Notes under the pieces: model-generated
Database searches by the model: none
What the model was told of the DNA's origin: nothing
The model's input: the letters and a program-made list of their open reading frames with translations, nothing else
Origin: Triticum aestivum
Taxonomy: Eukaryota; Streptophyta; Magnoliopsida; Poales; Poaceae
Reading direction: 5' to 3'
Length of the DNA: 64,000 nucleotides
NCBI RefSeq assembly: GCF_018294505.1
Contig: NC_057801.1
Span: forward strand, 199,706,538 to 199,770,537
Program-made: the position numbers and the translations under genes
Shown: positions 1 through 11,561 of the stretch, piece by piece
Numbering within the stretch: position 1 is the stretch's first letter
How the letters are laid out: every line of letters begins with the position of its first letter

Positions 1-836
1 CGGGTCACACCGCTGTGTACAGAACCGAAAAATAATGTATGTATGCTTATTAACATGTACTATATGTAAGTTAGTCAAATAATAATATTTAAGAAAACAT
101 AAAATATAGCTATGAAAAAAAAGAAAAAAAACTAACGAGTGGAGGGGGTGACCGGGAAGTGGATAAGGGAACTATGAAAAAAAAGATGGATGACATGGTA
201 AAAAAAGAAGAAAAAAACTATGGAAAAAAATATAGCTATGAAAAAAAGAAAAAAGAAAAAAAAAACTATGCCGACGGCAAAGCCGTCGGCATAGCTGAGG
301 CATAGGGCAGATGGCCGGCGCGCTGTGGATCAGTGATGTGGCGGATCACCCGGCGTAGCTATGACAAAAAGAAAAAACAACTATGCCGACGGCAAAGCCG
401 TCGGCATAGCTGAGGCATAGGGCAGATGGCCAGCGCGCTGCGGATCAGTGATGTGGCATCTATGCCGACGGCAGCCGTCGGCATAGGCGGTGGTCGGTGC
501 GCCTCGGATCGATGACGTGGTAAGGGCATCTATGCCGACGGCCTGCCGTCTCGGCCGTCGGCATAGACCGGACGCCGTTAGCTGCACGGCACGAACGGGA
601 TCGCCGGGCCCACAACTATGCCGATGGCCCATATATGCCGACGGCCGCTGTAGGCGTAACTTTGGATAAGCCGACAGGTCTTCTGGGCCGACGGTGGCCG
701 TCGGCATAGCTAGGGATAGCCCAATGGCTTTATTACGCCGACGCCCTGGACATGGCTGTCGGCATAGCCCAGACAAGGCCGACGGGGGCCGTCGACATAT
801 ATAAGGCTATCGGCATAGGCCCCTGTTTCGGTAGTG
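1..836. mobile_element. CACTA DNA transposon, right terminal part
   Basis: The segment ends at 831-836 with GTAGTG, the complement of a CACTAC terminus, preceded by the subterminal GCATAGGCCCCTGTTTCG. It is packed with inverted copies of the motif ATGCCGACGG, as in En/Spm-type cereal CACTA elements, where such motifs bind the element's own DNA-binding protein. The left part (1-265) is AT-rich with A-tracts and holds no ORF. The ORFs elsewhere in it are by-products of the GC-rich repeats. The other terminus lies outside the window, so the 3-bp TSD (AGC would follow at 837-839) cannot be checked. This is a different family from the CACTA at 6932-41107, whose motif is TTTGCCGTCCG. Confidence 0.82.
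250..460. repeat. Duplicated subterminal palindromes of the CACTA end
   Basis: Two perfect 13-bp-arm palindromes with an AAA loop lie at 266-294 and 381-409. Each is followed by the same roughly 50-bp sequence (CTGAGGCATAGGGCAGATGG and onward), so a unit of about 115 bp is repeated in tandem. Further half-sites follow to 830. Confidence 0.85.
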
Positions 837-1652
837 AGCAATTCATTTATGGGTGACATGCATACCACAGCATTGTCCAACACACGAACAAATCAACTTT
901 TTCATCGTCAGCAACTACATGTGGCTGGACGGATCTTGATACGCCTATTTGCTGCTATTTGTTGGCGGTCGCCACGCGGCCAAGAACTCGTACCAACGCT
1001 TGCATGGAGAAGGAAGAGGAGATGCGACCTGGATCATATGGGCTGATGGTGTTGCGCATCCTTGCCGCCGCCTAGCCTAGACTGAGCAGGTTCCCCAGTC
1101 GCTAGTGGCACCAGCAGCTGTCGCTCGCCTCCCTGGCTGCCGCCATCCCCGCGGGTGTCATGTTCCCCCAAAGCCCTGCTGCTAGCCACCGCCCTTGTCG
1201 CTAGTGGCACCAGACGAGGGAGAGGATACAGATTGAGAGGGAGACGAAGAGAGAGGGACTGGTGGCGCAGATGAGAAGGGATCCCCGGGTGAGCGATCCT
1301 GGAAGAATCGTAGAGGGGAGCCAAGCCGGCAGTCCTGCTGCATGGGAGGGTATCCCAACCGCCGCGTTGGAGTGTACACAGGGAAAAGGAGGTCGATGGG
1401 TTCAGCTGAACCGAGCAAGAGAGACAGTCGCAATTCTGTAGGTTGTTTGTGTTAAAATCCCCGGGATGAGTTGTCGTGGCAGAGGGGAAAAAGAGTTTTT
1501 TTAACGCCCTGATTGATGATGTGGCATTAAGCGATAAGACTGTTTGGCTGATTTTACAAACTAATTGATGATGTGGCATAAAGCTGATGTGGACGGTGTG
1601 CATGTTGAGAGAATAGGTAGAAGTGGGGAGCAACTTCTTAAGAATGGTAGAT
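837..1652. other. Unassigned sequence, possibly a captured GC-rich gene leader
   Basis: I recognise no family here. Positions 1050-1440 are GC-rich with long but low-complexity minus-strand ORFs. A 17-bp sequence GTCGCTAGTGGCACCAG occurs at 1098-1114 and 1197-1213, and a 16-bp sequence ATTGATGATGTGGCAT at 1512-1527 and 1564-1579. I found no terminal inverted repeats. It could be a Pack-MULE-like capture or an old intergenic remnant. Confidence 0.4.
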
Positions 1653-3215
1653 TCATCACATCCTTTTGGCCACATCACAACACATAGCATACCCTGCACA
1701 AACAAGTTCGACATCCTCTAATTGTTGTTGCATGTTTTACGTGGCTGCTATGGGTTTCTAGCAAGAACATTTCTTACCTACGCAAAAGCCGTAATGGTGA
1801 TATGCCAATTGCTATTTACCCTTCATAAGGACCCTCTTCATCGAATCCGATCCGGCTAAAGTGGGAGAGACAGACACCCGCTAGCCACCTTATGCAACAA
1901 GTGCATGTTAGTGTGGAACCTGTCTCACGTAAGCGTACACGTAAGATCGGTCCAGGCCGCTTCATCCCGCAATGCCGCCGAATAAAGATAAGACTAGTAA
2001 CGGTAAGCAAATTGACCAAATCATCGCCCATAACTACTTGTGTACTCGTGCATAGAATCTACACATAGACCTAGCTCATGATGCCACTGTTGGGGAACGT
2101 CGAAATAATTCAAAATTTTCCTATGTGTCACCAAGATCAATCTAGGAGATTCTAGCAACAAGAGAGAGAGAGAGAGGGAGTTCATCTTCATACCCTTGAA
2201 GATCGCAAAGCGGAAGCATTACAAGAACGCGGATGATGGAGTCGTACTCGCGGTAATTCAAATCGCGGAAGATCTGATCCAAGCGCCGAATGGACGATGC
2301 CTCCGCGTTCAACACACGTACAGCCCGGGGACGTCTCCTCCTTCTTGATCTAGCAAGGGGGAAGGAGATGCTGAGGGAGAACTTCGGCAGCACAACAGCG
2401 TGGTGGTGGTTGAGCTCATGGTTCTTCGGGAGGGCTTCGCCAAGCACTACGGAGGAGGAGGAGGTGTAGGAAGGGGAAGGGCTGCGCCAGGGGCAATGGT
2501 GCGGCTGCCCTCCTACCCCCCCTATTTATATGGTGAAGGGGAGAGGGGGCCGCCCCCTAGATGAATCTAGAGGGGGGGCAGTGGCCAGGGGGGACTTGCC
2601 CCCCAAGCAAGGTGGGAGGCGCCCCCACCCCCTAGGGTTTTCAACCCTAGGCAACTTGGGCCCTTGGGGGGCACACCAGCCCACTAGGGGGCTGGTTCCC
2701 ACCCATATTCAGCCCACTTGGTCCCCCGGGGTAGGTGGTCCCACCCGGTGGACCCCCGGACACCTTTCGGTGGTCCCGGTACAATACCGATAACCCTCAA
2801 AACCTTTCCAGCGACTAAAACTGGACTTCCCATAAATAAATCTTCACCTCCGAACCATTCTGTTAATCCTTGTGACATCCGGGACTCCGAACAACTTTCT
2901 GTAACCACATACAATTTCCCTCTGGTGTCACCGAACCTTAAGTGTGTAGACCCTACGGGTTCGGGAACCATGCAGACATGACCAAGAATTTTCTCCAGCC
3001 AATAACCAATAGCGGGATCTAGATACCCATATTGGCTCCCACATGTTCCACGATAATCTCATCGGATGAACCACGATGTCGGGGATTCAATCAGTCCCAT
3101 ATACAATTCCCTTTGTCCATCGGTATGTTACTTGCCCGAGATTCGATCGTCGGTATCCCCATACCTCGTTCAATCTCATTACCGGCAAGTCTCTTTACTC
3201 GTTCTGTAATGCATG
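1653..3215 (-). mobile_element. BARE/WIS/Angela-type copia fragment (internal start plus truncated 5' LTR)
   Basis: Read on the minus strand, an LTR ends at 2088 (terminus TGTTGGGGAACG on the plus strand), followed by a Met-tRNA-type primer site (about 2074-2086, degenerate) and the untranslated leader down to 1653, where homology stops. The LTR body 2088-3215 has the features of Triticeae Angela/BARE LTRs (GGACCACCGGAAGG-like blocks, the TTGCCGGTAATGAGATTGAA block, a GA-rich end). Only about 1.1 kb of the usual 1.7-1.8 kb is present; the LTR start is missing, and the break near 3215 joins directly to coding sequence of element A. No gag or pol remains. Family assignment is from memory of these LTRs. 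Confidence 0.8.
2074..2087 (-). promoter_or_regulatory. Degenerate tRNA primer-binding site of the copia fragment
   Basis: The minus strand reads TGGCATCATGAGCT just after the LTR end, close to the plant initiator-Met primer site TGGTATCAGAGC. Confidence 0.6.
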
Positions 3216-3483
3216 AATGAATTCAACAATATAACCACCACATAAAGCATTCTTTTCATGATCTACATTCATATAAATTTTACTACTCTCCACAGAAGCA
3301 AATTTATTCTCCTTCATAATAGGGGGAGCAAACTCAACAAAATAACTATCATGTGAGGCATAATCCAATTGAAAATTAAAATCATGATGATTATTTTCAT
3401 GGTTATCATTATTCTTTATAGCATACATGTCGTCAAAATAATCATCATAGATAGCAACTTTATTCTCATAACCAATTGAAACC
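3216..3483 (-). pseudogene. Element A internal ORF, distal part
   Basis: Continuation of the acidic ORF that begins at 47651. It reads in frame from the junction with element E (3483) to the junction with the copia LTR (about 3215). It is rich in Asp, Asn and His (a run near NNDNHENNHHDFNFQ) with no recognisable catalytic motif. ORFs of this type lie upstream of pol in some Triticeae gypsy elements. The function is not known to me. Confidence 0.65.
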
Positions 3484-4885
3484 TGATACGTCTCCGTCGT
3501 ATCTACTTTTCCAAACACTTTTGCCTTGTTTTGGACTCTAACTTGCATGATTTGAATGGAACTAACCCGGACTGACGTTGTTTTCAGCAAAACTGCCATG
3601 GTGTTATTTTTGTGCAGAAATAAAAGTTCTCGGAATGACCTGAAAATCCACGAAGCAACTTTTTAGATTTAATAAAAAATACTGGTGAAAGAAATAGCGT
3701 CAGGGGGCCCACACCCTGTCCACGAGGGTGGGGGCGCGCCCCCTCCCCCTAGGCATGCCCCCCTGCCTCGTGGGCCCCCTGGACGTCCACCGACCTCAAC
3801 TCCAACTCCATATATTTGCTTTTGTGGAGAAAAAAATCAAAGAGAAAGTTTCATCGCGTTTTACGATACGAGCCGCCGCCAAGCCCTAATCTCTCTCGGG
3901 AGGGCTGATCTGGAGTCCGTTTGGGGCTCCGGAGAGGGGGATTTGTTGCCGTTGTCATCATCAACCATCATCCATCACCAATTTCATGATGCTCACCATT
4001 GTGCGTGAGTAATTCCATCATAGGCTTGCTGGACGGTGATGGGTTGGATGAGATTTACCATGTAATCAAGTTAGTTTTGTTAGGGTTTGATCCCTAGCAT
4101 CCACTATGTTCTGAGATTGATGTTGCTATGACTTTGTTATGCTTAATGCTTGTCACTAGGGTCCGAGTGCCATGATTTCAGATCTGAACCTATTATGTTT
4201 TCATGAATATATGTTAGTTCTTGATCCTATCTTGCAAGTCTATAGTCACCTATTATGTGTTATGATCTGACAACCCTGAAGTGACAATAATCGGGATACT
4301 TCTCGGTGATGACCGTAGTTTGAGGAGTTCATGTATTCACTATGTGTTAATGCTTTGGTACGGTACTCTATTAAAAGGAGGCCTTAATATCCCTTAGTTT
4401 CCATTAGGACCCCGCTGCCACGGGAGGGCGGGACAAAAGATGTCATGCAAGTTCTTTTCCATAAGCACGTATGACTATATTCGAAATAAATGCCTACATT
4501 ACATTGATGAACTAGAGCTAGTTCTGTGTCACCCTATGTTATAACTACTACATGAGGAATCGCATCCAACATAATTATCCATCATTGATCCAATGCCTAC
4601 GAGCTTTTCACATATTGTGCTTTGCTTATTTACTTTACCGTTGCCACTGTTACAATTACTACAAAACGCTACCTTTACTTTTGCTACTGTTACCATTGCT
4701 GTCATACTACTTTGCTACTAAATACTTTGCTGTAGATACTAAGTTATCAAGGTGTGGTTGAATTGACAACTCAACTGCTAATACTTGAGAATATTCTTTG
4801 GCTCCCCTTGTGTCGAATCAATAAATTTGGGTTGAATACTCTACCCTTGAAAACTGTTGCGATCCCCTATACTAGTGGGTTATCA
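3484..4885 (+). repeat. 5' LTR of element E
   Basis: It starts TGATACGTCTCCG and ends ...GGGTTATCA. A GC-rich block (3705-3785) precedes a TATA-like TCCATATATTTGC at about 3806-3818, a plausible core promoter. It aligns along its whole length with 45788-47192. Confidence 0.9.
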
Positions 4886-4896
4886 AGACTATTTCC

Positions 4897-4914
4897 TAGC
4901 GCCGTTGCCGGGGA
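4897..4914 (+). promoter_or_regulatory. Primer-binding site of element E
   Basis: TAGCGCCGTTGCCGGGGA lies 11 nt inside the 5' LTR. It resembles the plant tRNA-Asp-type site TGGCGCCGTTGCCGGGGA, with one substitution. Confidence 0.75.
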
Positions 4915-4963
4915 GCATAGCTCTATTCTTTGAGTCACTTGGGATTTATATCAGCTAGTCACT

Positions 4964-6931
4964 ATGAGGAACTTGACAGATGAAAGAACTAAGATTTTTC
5001 CCTCAACTACGAGGGGAGGTAAGGAACTGCCATCTAGCTCTGCACTAGATTCTCCTTCCGTTTTGAGTAAGCTTGCGACACCTAAACCTGCTACTGCTAT
5101 GAATTCTGATATGTCGCATGTTATTGATGATGCCACTTCTGCTATGCATGATACTTATGATGAAACTACTTATGTGCGTGAAACTATTGTGCCATTAGGT
5201 GAATTTCTTGATGAACAACTTGCTTGGGTTAGAGAGAATGAAATTATTGAAGATGAAATTATTGAAGATAGTGATGATGAAGGCTCTCCCCCTAAGTATG
5301 AATTGCATGTTGTTCCTGAGGGTTATGTTATGGATGAAGAAACTACTAGAGATATTCTTGCTTACAATGATAGATCTGATCTTAAGAAGTTATTAGTTAA
5401 ACTGAAACAGAAACCTCTAAATGCTAGAATGAAATATGACCCTGCTTTTGCTACTTCACCTATCTTTGTTACTGATAAGGATTATGAATTCTCAGTCGAT
5501 CCTGAGATAATTACTTTGGTTGAATATGATCCTTTTTATGGCAATCAATCTGAAACTATTGTGGCACATCTTACTAAATTGAATGATAGAGCCACCCTGT
5601 TCACTAATGATGAGAAGTCTCACTACTATTATATCCTTAAGATATTTCCATTCTCATTAAAGGTGATGCTAAAACTTGGTTTAATTCTCTTGATCCTGGT
5701 TGTGTGCGTAGTCCCCAGGATATGATTTATTACTTCTCTGTTAAATATTTCGCTGCTCATAAGAAACAAGCTGCCTTGAGGGAATATATAATTTTGTGCA
5801 AATTGAAGAAGAGAGTCTCCCACAAGCTTGGGGGAGGCTTCTCCGATTACTTAATGCTTTTCCTGATCATCCTCTTAAGAAAAATGAAATACTTGATATC
5901 TTTTATAATGGACTAACCGATGCTTCCAAGGACCACTTGGATAGTTGTGCTAGTTGTGTTTTCAGGGAAAGAACAGTCGATCAAGCTGAATTGCTATTGA
6001 ATAATATGTTGACTAATGAAAATAATTGGACTCTTCTTGAGCCAATTCCTGAGCCAATTGAGCCAACTCCTAAACCAACTCCGAAGAGGAGAGGTGTTCT
6101 ATTTCTCAGTCCTGAAGACATGAAAGAGGCAAAGAAATCTATGAAAGAAAAAGGTATTAAAGCTAAAGATGTTAAGAATTTACCTCATGTTGAAGAAATT
6201 CATGGTCTTAGTTTACCACCTATTGAAGAAACACATGGTCTTGATAACCCGACAAAGGTAGTAAAGGTAAATTCTCTCTATAGATATGATAAGGATGAAA
6301 TCCCGTCTACTAAGTTTCCTAGCCAATGTTTAGATGAATTTGATGACTTTATGGCTAGACAAGAAAAATTTAATGCTTATGTTGGTAGAGAATTAAAGAG
6401 TAATGCTTACATGATTGGACGCTTGAGTGATTATATGGCTAGAGTTAAAGGTGAACTTAAACTCATTAGTAAATATGTTTCTATGGCTACCACTCAAGCA
6501 AAATAAGTACTTAAAGCTCAAAGTGATTTGCTTGATGAATTAAATAATAAACATGATTTTGCTGTTAGAGTGGCTACTAGAGCTGGTAAAATGACTCAGG
6601 AACCTTTGTATCCTGAAGGCCACCCTAAAAGAATCGAGCAGGATTTGCAGAGAAATAATTTAGATGCACCTAGTCCTTCTAAAAAGAAGAAAAGGAAAAA
6701 ATGATAGGACTTTGCATGCTTCTAGTGAACCTGTTGTAGACACACCTGAGAATCCCAATGATATTTCTATTTCTGATGCTGGAACACAATCTGGTGATGA
6801 ACATGAACCTAGTGATAATGTTAATGATAATGTTCATGTCGATGCTCAACCTAGTAATAGTAATGATGTAGAGATTGAACCTGCTGTTGATCTTGATAAC
6901 CCACAATCAAAGAATCAATGTTATGATAAGA
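4964..6931 (+). pseudogene. Element E gag and linker, frameshifted
   Basis: The ORF starts at ATG 4964 with an acidic N-terminal part (residues about 80-110 contain ENEIIEDEIIEDSDDEG), then a gag-like helical region continues in other frames. A shift lies near 5665-5725, and gag continues at 5796-6506 (motif LPQAWGRLLRLLNAFPDHPL). A TAA at 6504-6506 sits where a Gln is likely, and another shift occurs in the A-run near 6697-6702. The frame starting at 6664 then runs to 6931, where the CACTA element interrupts it. The gag of such elements forms the particle; with three or more lesions this copy is dead. The reading frame resumes at 41108. Confidence 0.75.
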
Positions 6932-7330
6932 CACTACTGGAATTTGCTAATTTGTCGTCCGCCAACTCGTTGCCGTTGGCTGGCGGACGACAAAAAGAGG
7001 CTTTGCCATCAGCTACCAAAAAACGGACGGCAAAGAGGCAGCGGACGGCAACGGAGGGCTTTGCCATCAGCAAATCTTTGCCATCCGCCAGCCGACGGCA
7101 AAGAAGCTTTGTCGTCCACTAGCGAACGTCAAAGAGCGTGGGTGGCGGGCGTACGGGGATGACCTAATGGCTGTTTTCTTTGCCATCTGCTGGATGATGG
7201 CAAAACTTCATTGTCGTCAGCCAACAGACAGCAAAGAGGACGGCTGTTAGGTTGTCCGTTTCCCCCCGGCCCCATCCCACTAGGTATGTTCTTTGTCGTC
7301 TGCTAGCACATGGCAAAGAACTGACCTACT
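6932..7330. repeat. Left subterminal repeats of the CACTA
   Basis: Repeated motifs related to TTTGCCGTCCGC in both orientations (near 6950, 6985, 7055, 7075, 7105, 7180, 7293). These are the expected binding sites for the element's transposition proteins. A C-to-T bias (GCCGTC read as GTCGTC or GCCATC) suggests ageing by deamination. Confidence 0.85.
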
Positions 7331-9208
7331 ATAGAAAAGGGGCCGCGCCCATGGCCCCTCTCCTCTCTCTCTCGATCTCCTCCTCACCACCCGCGTCGCC
7401 GCCCTCGACCCCCCCCTGCCCCGTCCCATCGCCCCACCGCCCCGCCGGCACGCTGCCCCGGCCCGGCGCCTCGCCCCATCACCCCGGCCCGGCTAGCCTC
7501 GCCGCCCCGCCCCGCACAACCCCCACCGCGGCGCCCGGCTCGCCACCCCGCCCCGCACCACCCCCGCCGCGGCGCATGGCTCGCCACCCCGCCCCTCACC
7601 ACCCCTGGCCCTCGGCGGCGCCCTGCCCCCGCTGTCCCGCCGCCCGCCTCCTCCTCCACCACCGCCGAGCCTCCCAAGGCTTGCCGCCCCGGCGGTGCCC
7701 CGGCCCCGCCGCCCAAGGTGATTTTTTTACTGTTTTTTGTGTTTAGGTTTAGGTTTTAGTGGTAGGATTAGGTTACTGCCAGATTTAGGTTTAGATAGTT
7801 AGAAGAAGAAAATAATTGAAAAAAGAAAAATAAGTAGAAGAAGAAGAAGAAAAAGGGAAAAAGGAAGAGGGTTTCCGAGGGGATAGATGGTGGAGCTAGT
7901 GGGTCCTGCCGGTCCCGACACACATGCCGAGAACCCCCGGTCCGAGTGTTGACCCGTCGATCATGCGTCGACTATTCTCGGCGTCGATGGCGGTCAAACA
8001 CCACTGCGAATTAGGGGTTAATTAGGGGGTTCCCTGGTGTCGATGGTACCCTAAATAGTAAGTATCGTCAGTGCGAGGTACATGTGGCCGTCCGTGTCGA
8101 ATACTACATCCACGTCCCACAAGTGACACAGGGGTCCTGCATCCAGCAGCAACAGTTCTCGGCGTCGATGGCTGTCGAACACCATTGAAAATTTGTCTGG
8201 CAGCCTCGAAGATGATGATTGAAAGCTAAGTGTTGAAACTTGAAACACCCAAACTAACTCAAGTCGGTTTGGTTGTTTGAAAATTTCAAAACTTGGCTTT
8301 AATCCTCATCGCAGAGGCTGCCAGACAAATTTGTCACGGTGTTCGACCGTCATCGGCCACCAAAACTATTGTTGCGGGACGCCAGGCGCCGACTTCACTT
8401 GTGGGATGTGGATCTAGTGTTCAACGCCGACCGCCTCATGTACCTTGCACCGATGGTGGTTGCTATTTAGTTTACCCAGGGATGAGCGGGTTAGAGGGTC
8501 CCTAGGTGTCGATGGTACCATAAATAGCAAGTATCGTCAGTGCGAGGTACATGTGGCCGTCGGTGTCGAATACTTGCTATGTTACTCATCTTTCGATTTA
8601 AATATGCAGTTATTTCGTCGTTGCGAGGGTCTAGTGTTCGACGAGCTCCGCCCCTGCATTCGTTGGTGAGCACAAATGACATCTCCTCCTCCCCCCTTCA
8701 TTTGCTCTGTTCCGGTCTTCGTGCCGACGAAACTTGCTAGCTATAGGTGTCAATCATCAGTATGCGTCTCCCGTTCGAAAGGGTTACATCTATAAATATG
8801 CATGCATTTGCATATTTATAATCGTGATTCTTTCGAATTGTCCAATGTTATCCATGGGCAGACCGAGTATGTGTAGATTGGGTTCATTTTCCCATATGCT
8901 CAGCTCCGGATCCGATGCACAATTTCGTCAGTGCCTCCCCGTTGTTCTCCGGGTACACATCCTCTCTGCTTTTTGCCGAAACGTGTATCAGGAGAACAGC
9001 GGGGAGCTGCTGCCAAAATTTTGCGTCGGATTCGGAGCAGAGCATGGGAAAACGAACCCGACCTACACATACTCGGGTGGGATTAGGACATATCCTTACC
9101 TATTAGCGTGTAGGTTGCATGGATGTAATAAAACTAACAAACTCCATTAACTGATGGATATGGTTTGCCTAATTATGTGTATATTTGTGTGTCCAGTAGG
9201 AAGTCAAT
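7331..9208 (+). other. CACTA 5' leader: GC-rich segment, degenerate inverted repeats, short palindrome
   Basis: Positions 7340-7720 are extremely C-rich with internal repeats of about 40 bp (for example near 7511 and 7551). They can be read as a proline-rich ORF starting at 7351, which I regard as leader or first-exon sequence, not a supported protein. A donor-like CAAGGTGATTTTT follows at about 7715. Positions 8032-8574 contain three related repeat copies (see findings), and 8791-8820 is an AT-rich palindrome. No other gene is evident before the transposase ATG at 9209. Confidence 0.6.
8032..8574. repeat. Imperfect inverted and direct repeats in the CACTA leader
   Basis: The left arm (about 8032-8232) and the right arm (about 8287-8490) are imperfect reverse complements around a short spacer; both contain forms of GGCTGCCAGACAAATTT. 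A further direct copy of 8032-8105 lies at 8499-8574 with few mismatches. Confidence 0.7.
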
Positions 9209-11441
9209 ATGAGTGATCGTGCATGGATGTACACCGGTTACACTAGTCAGTATGTTTGGACCGAGGAATGGTTAACAAAAACTAAGGGGTTTGTTAGAGC
9301 CGCATTTGCAAATGGCCAGAAATTTAGCTGGTGCCCCTGTGTCCGGTGCGACAACTATAATCAGAGGAACGAGCTTGAAATGAGTAAACACCTGCAGAAG
9401 TTTGGTTTTACACCTGGTTACACGGTCTGGAGATTACATGGTGAGTCTGCCCAACGTGCCAGAGCCGAGGTGGTTCGTCGTCGCACCGACGAGCATGGTA
9501 CCGGGACTGCAGACATGGTGCAAGACTTTGACGATGCTCGGGACTCGGACGAGGAGATGGAGGAATCTGCAAAGGCCTTCACTGAAATGTTGGAGTCCTC
9601 AAAACGTCCTCTCCACGAGCACACTGAGCTTTGTCAGTTGGATGCCATCTCACAAATAATGGCTTTGAATGCACAATTCAACTTGGGCAGAGAATGCTAC
9701 GACGCGATGATGACAGTTTTCAGACGATCTCTACCCAAAGGCCATGTGCTACCTCCAAACCTGTACCAGTCAGACAAAATCCTCCGTGCTCTTAAGATGC
9801 CCTATGAGAGGATACATGCCTGTGAGAAAGGATGTGCCTTATTTAGGCTTCAGTATGAGGACTTGAACTATTGTCCCATTTGCAATTCTTCCAGGTATGT
9901 TGTGGTAGACAAGGGTATGGGTGAGAAGACGTAGACCAAAATACCCGTTAATGTTCTTCGGTATATGCCAATCGTACCAAGACTTCAACATCTTTTCATG
10001 GTCGAAGAGACGTCCAGACAGATGACATGGCACAAAACGGGCAAAAGAACCGAACTAGATGCAGATGGGAATGTGATGATGCTGCACACATCGGATGGTG
10101 AAGCGTGGAAGCGCTTCGATGCATTACATAAGGAAAAAAGGCAGATCCAAGGCATAGATGGGTTCAGTGTGTTTGGTCAGATGGCAGCCCCATACAGCTG
10201 TTGGCCCGTGTTTGTCATTCCACTCAATCTCCCCCCCCCCCCCGGGGCAGATTATGCAAAGAAAGAACATTTTCCTGACGTTGATAATTCCAGGGCCCAA
10301 CTATCTGAGGAAGAATATGGATGTGTACATGTAGCCGCTTAAGGACAAATTGCAAGAAGCTAGGGATAATGGGTTCAAGACATACGGTGCCTTTAGCAAA
10401 GAGAACTTCATAATGTGTGCCTGGTACATGTACTCGACGCATGACTTGCCGGCGTACGCGCTATTCGTTGGCTGGTGTGTGCATGGAAGGTACCCGTGCC
10501 CCACATGCAAGGGAGCTCTTGAGTTTCGTTGGCTGACGACGGGGCGCAAGTATAGTTGCTTCGACTTGCATAGACAGTTTCTAGATCCTCGCCATAAGTT
10601 CAGGAAAGACAAGAAGAACTTCATGAAAGGTAGAGTTGTCAAACACTCTGCACCACCTGCGTTGACAGGCCAACAGACCCTAGATCAGATAAACGCTCTC
10701 GAGCCAGATCCAAAGCGTCTAGGGTATACCAAGGGGTATAATAAGGAACACACATGGACTCACAAGACATGCTTCTAGGATCTGCCTTACTTCAAAGACC
10801 TCCTTTGCCCACACAACATCGACGTGATGCACACTAAAAATAATATCACCGAAGCCATTTTTGGTACATTGTTTGGCATAGAGGGGAAATCAAAGGATAA
10901 TACTAAGGCTAGAGACGATCTAGAGGAGCTCTGTGATAGACCGTTACAAAACATGCAAGAACCGAAAGGAAAGCGGAACTAGAAGAAGCCAAAGGCATGG
11001 TTCAATCTTGGAAGGCCAACTATGAAGGAAATGATTTTGTGGGTGAAAATGCAGTTTATGTTCCCCGATGGGTATGCAGCAAATCTAAAGAGGGGAGTGA
11101 GTTTTGATAAATTGAAAGTATTTGGTCTAAAAAGTCATGATTGGCACATATGGATAGACTGGATAATGCCGGTGATGTTGCATGGATTCATCCCTGAGGA
11201 CGAATGGCTAGTACTGGCAGAGCTGAGCTATTTCTTCCGTGTTCTTTGTGCGAAAGAACTATCGCCTGGCCTCCTAGAAGAAATGGAACAATTGGCGTCA
11301 GAGTTGATCTGCAAGTTAGAGATGATTTTTCCGCCAAGCTTCTTTAATCCAATGCAACACGTGATTTTGCATCTCCCGACCGAGGCACGATTGGGGGGCC
11401 CGTGAAAAATTGTTGGTGCTACTCAACTGAGAGGATGCAGA
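9209..11441 (+). pseudogene. CACTA transposase (TNP2/Transposase_21 type), N-terminal and central part, broken
   Basis: Residues about 5-80 form the transposase-associated domain, with a Cys-rich segment (KFSWCPCVRCDN). The Transposase_21 region follows (IDGFSVFGQMAAPYSCWPVF near 10150; HNIDVMHTKNN near 10820). A DUF4218-like region then ends at the insertion of element D (11441). Lesions: TAG at 9932-9934; a poly-C tract at about 10230-10243 that shifts the frame; TAG at about 10330; TAG at 10776-10778 and 10980-10982, both at probable Trp codons; and a shift near 11395-11405. The protein would bind and cut the element ends. The second half continues at 37916. It cannot make a functional protein. 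Confidence 0.88.
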
Positions 11442-11561
11442 TGTGGCACCCCGACTTAGAGCAACCGGTTTACCTTGCATTGCCAGCCCAGAGATCAAGT
11501 CTTCTGGCAATACACAACAACATTGTACAGAAGCAACTGCTTTATTGATGCTAGCGGATTA

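Noticed and set aside
266..409. Short palindromic repeats as a CRISPR array
   Set aside because: Only two palindromes with duplicated flanks in a plant CACTA terminus; no spacers and no cas genes.
381..776. 131-codon minus-strand ORF in the left CACTA end
   Set aside because: Made entirely of repeated palindromic motifs; an artefact of the repeat.
7252..7746. 164-codon proline-rich ORF in the CACTA leader
   Set aside because: Low-complexity C-rich DNA; the opposite strand is open too. More likely an untranslated leader or first exon.
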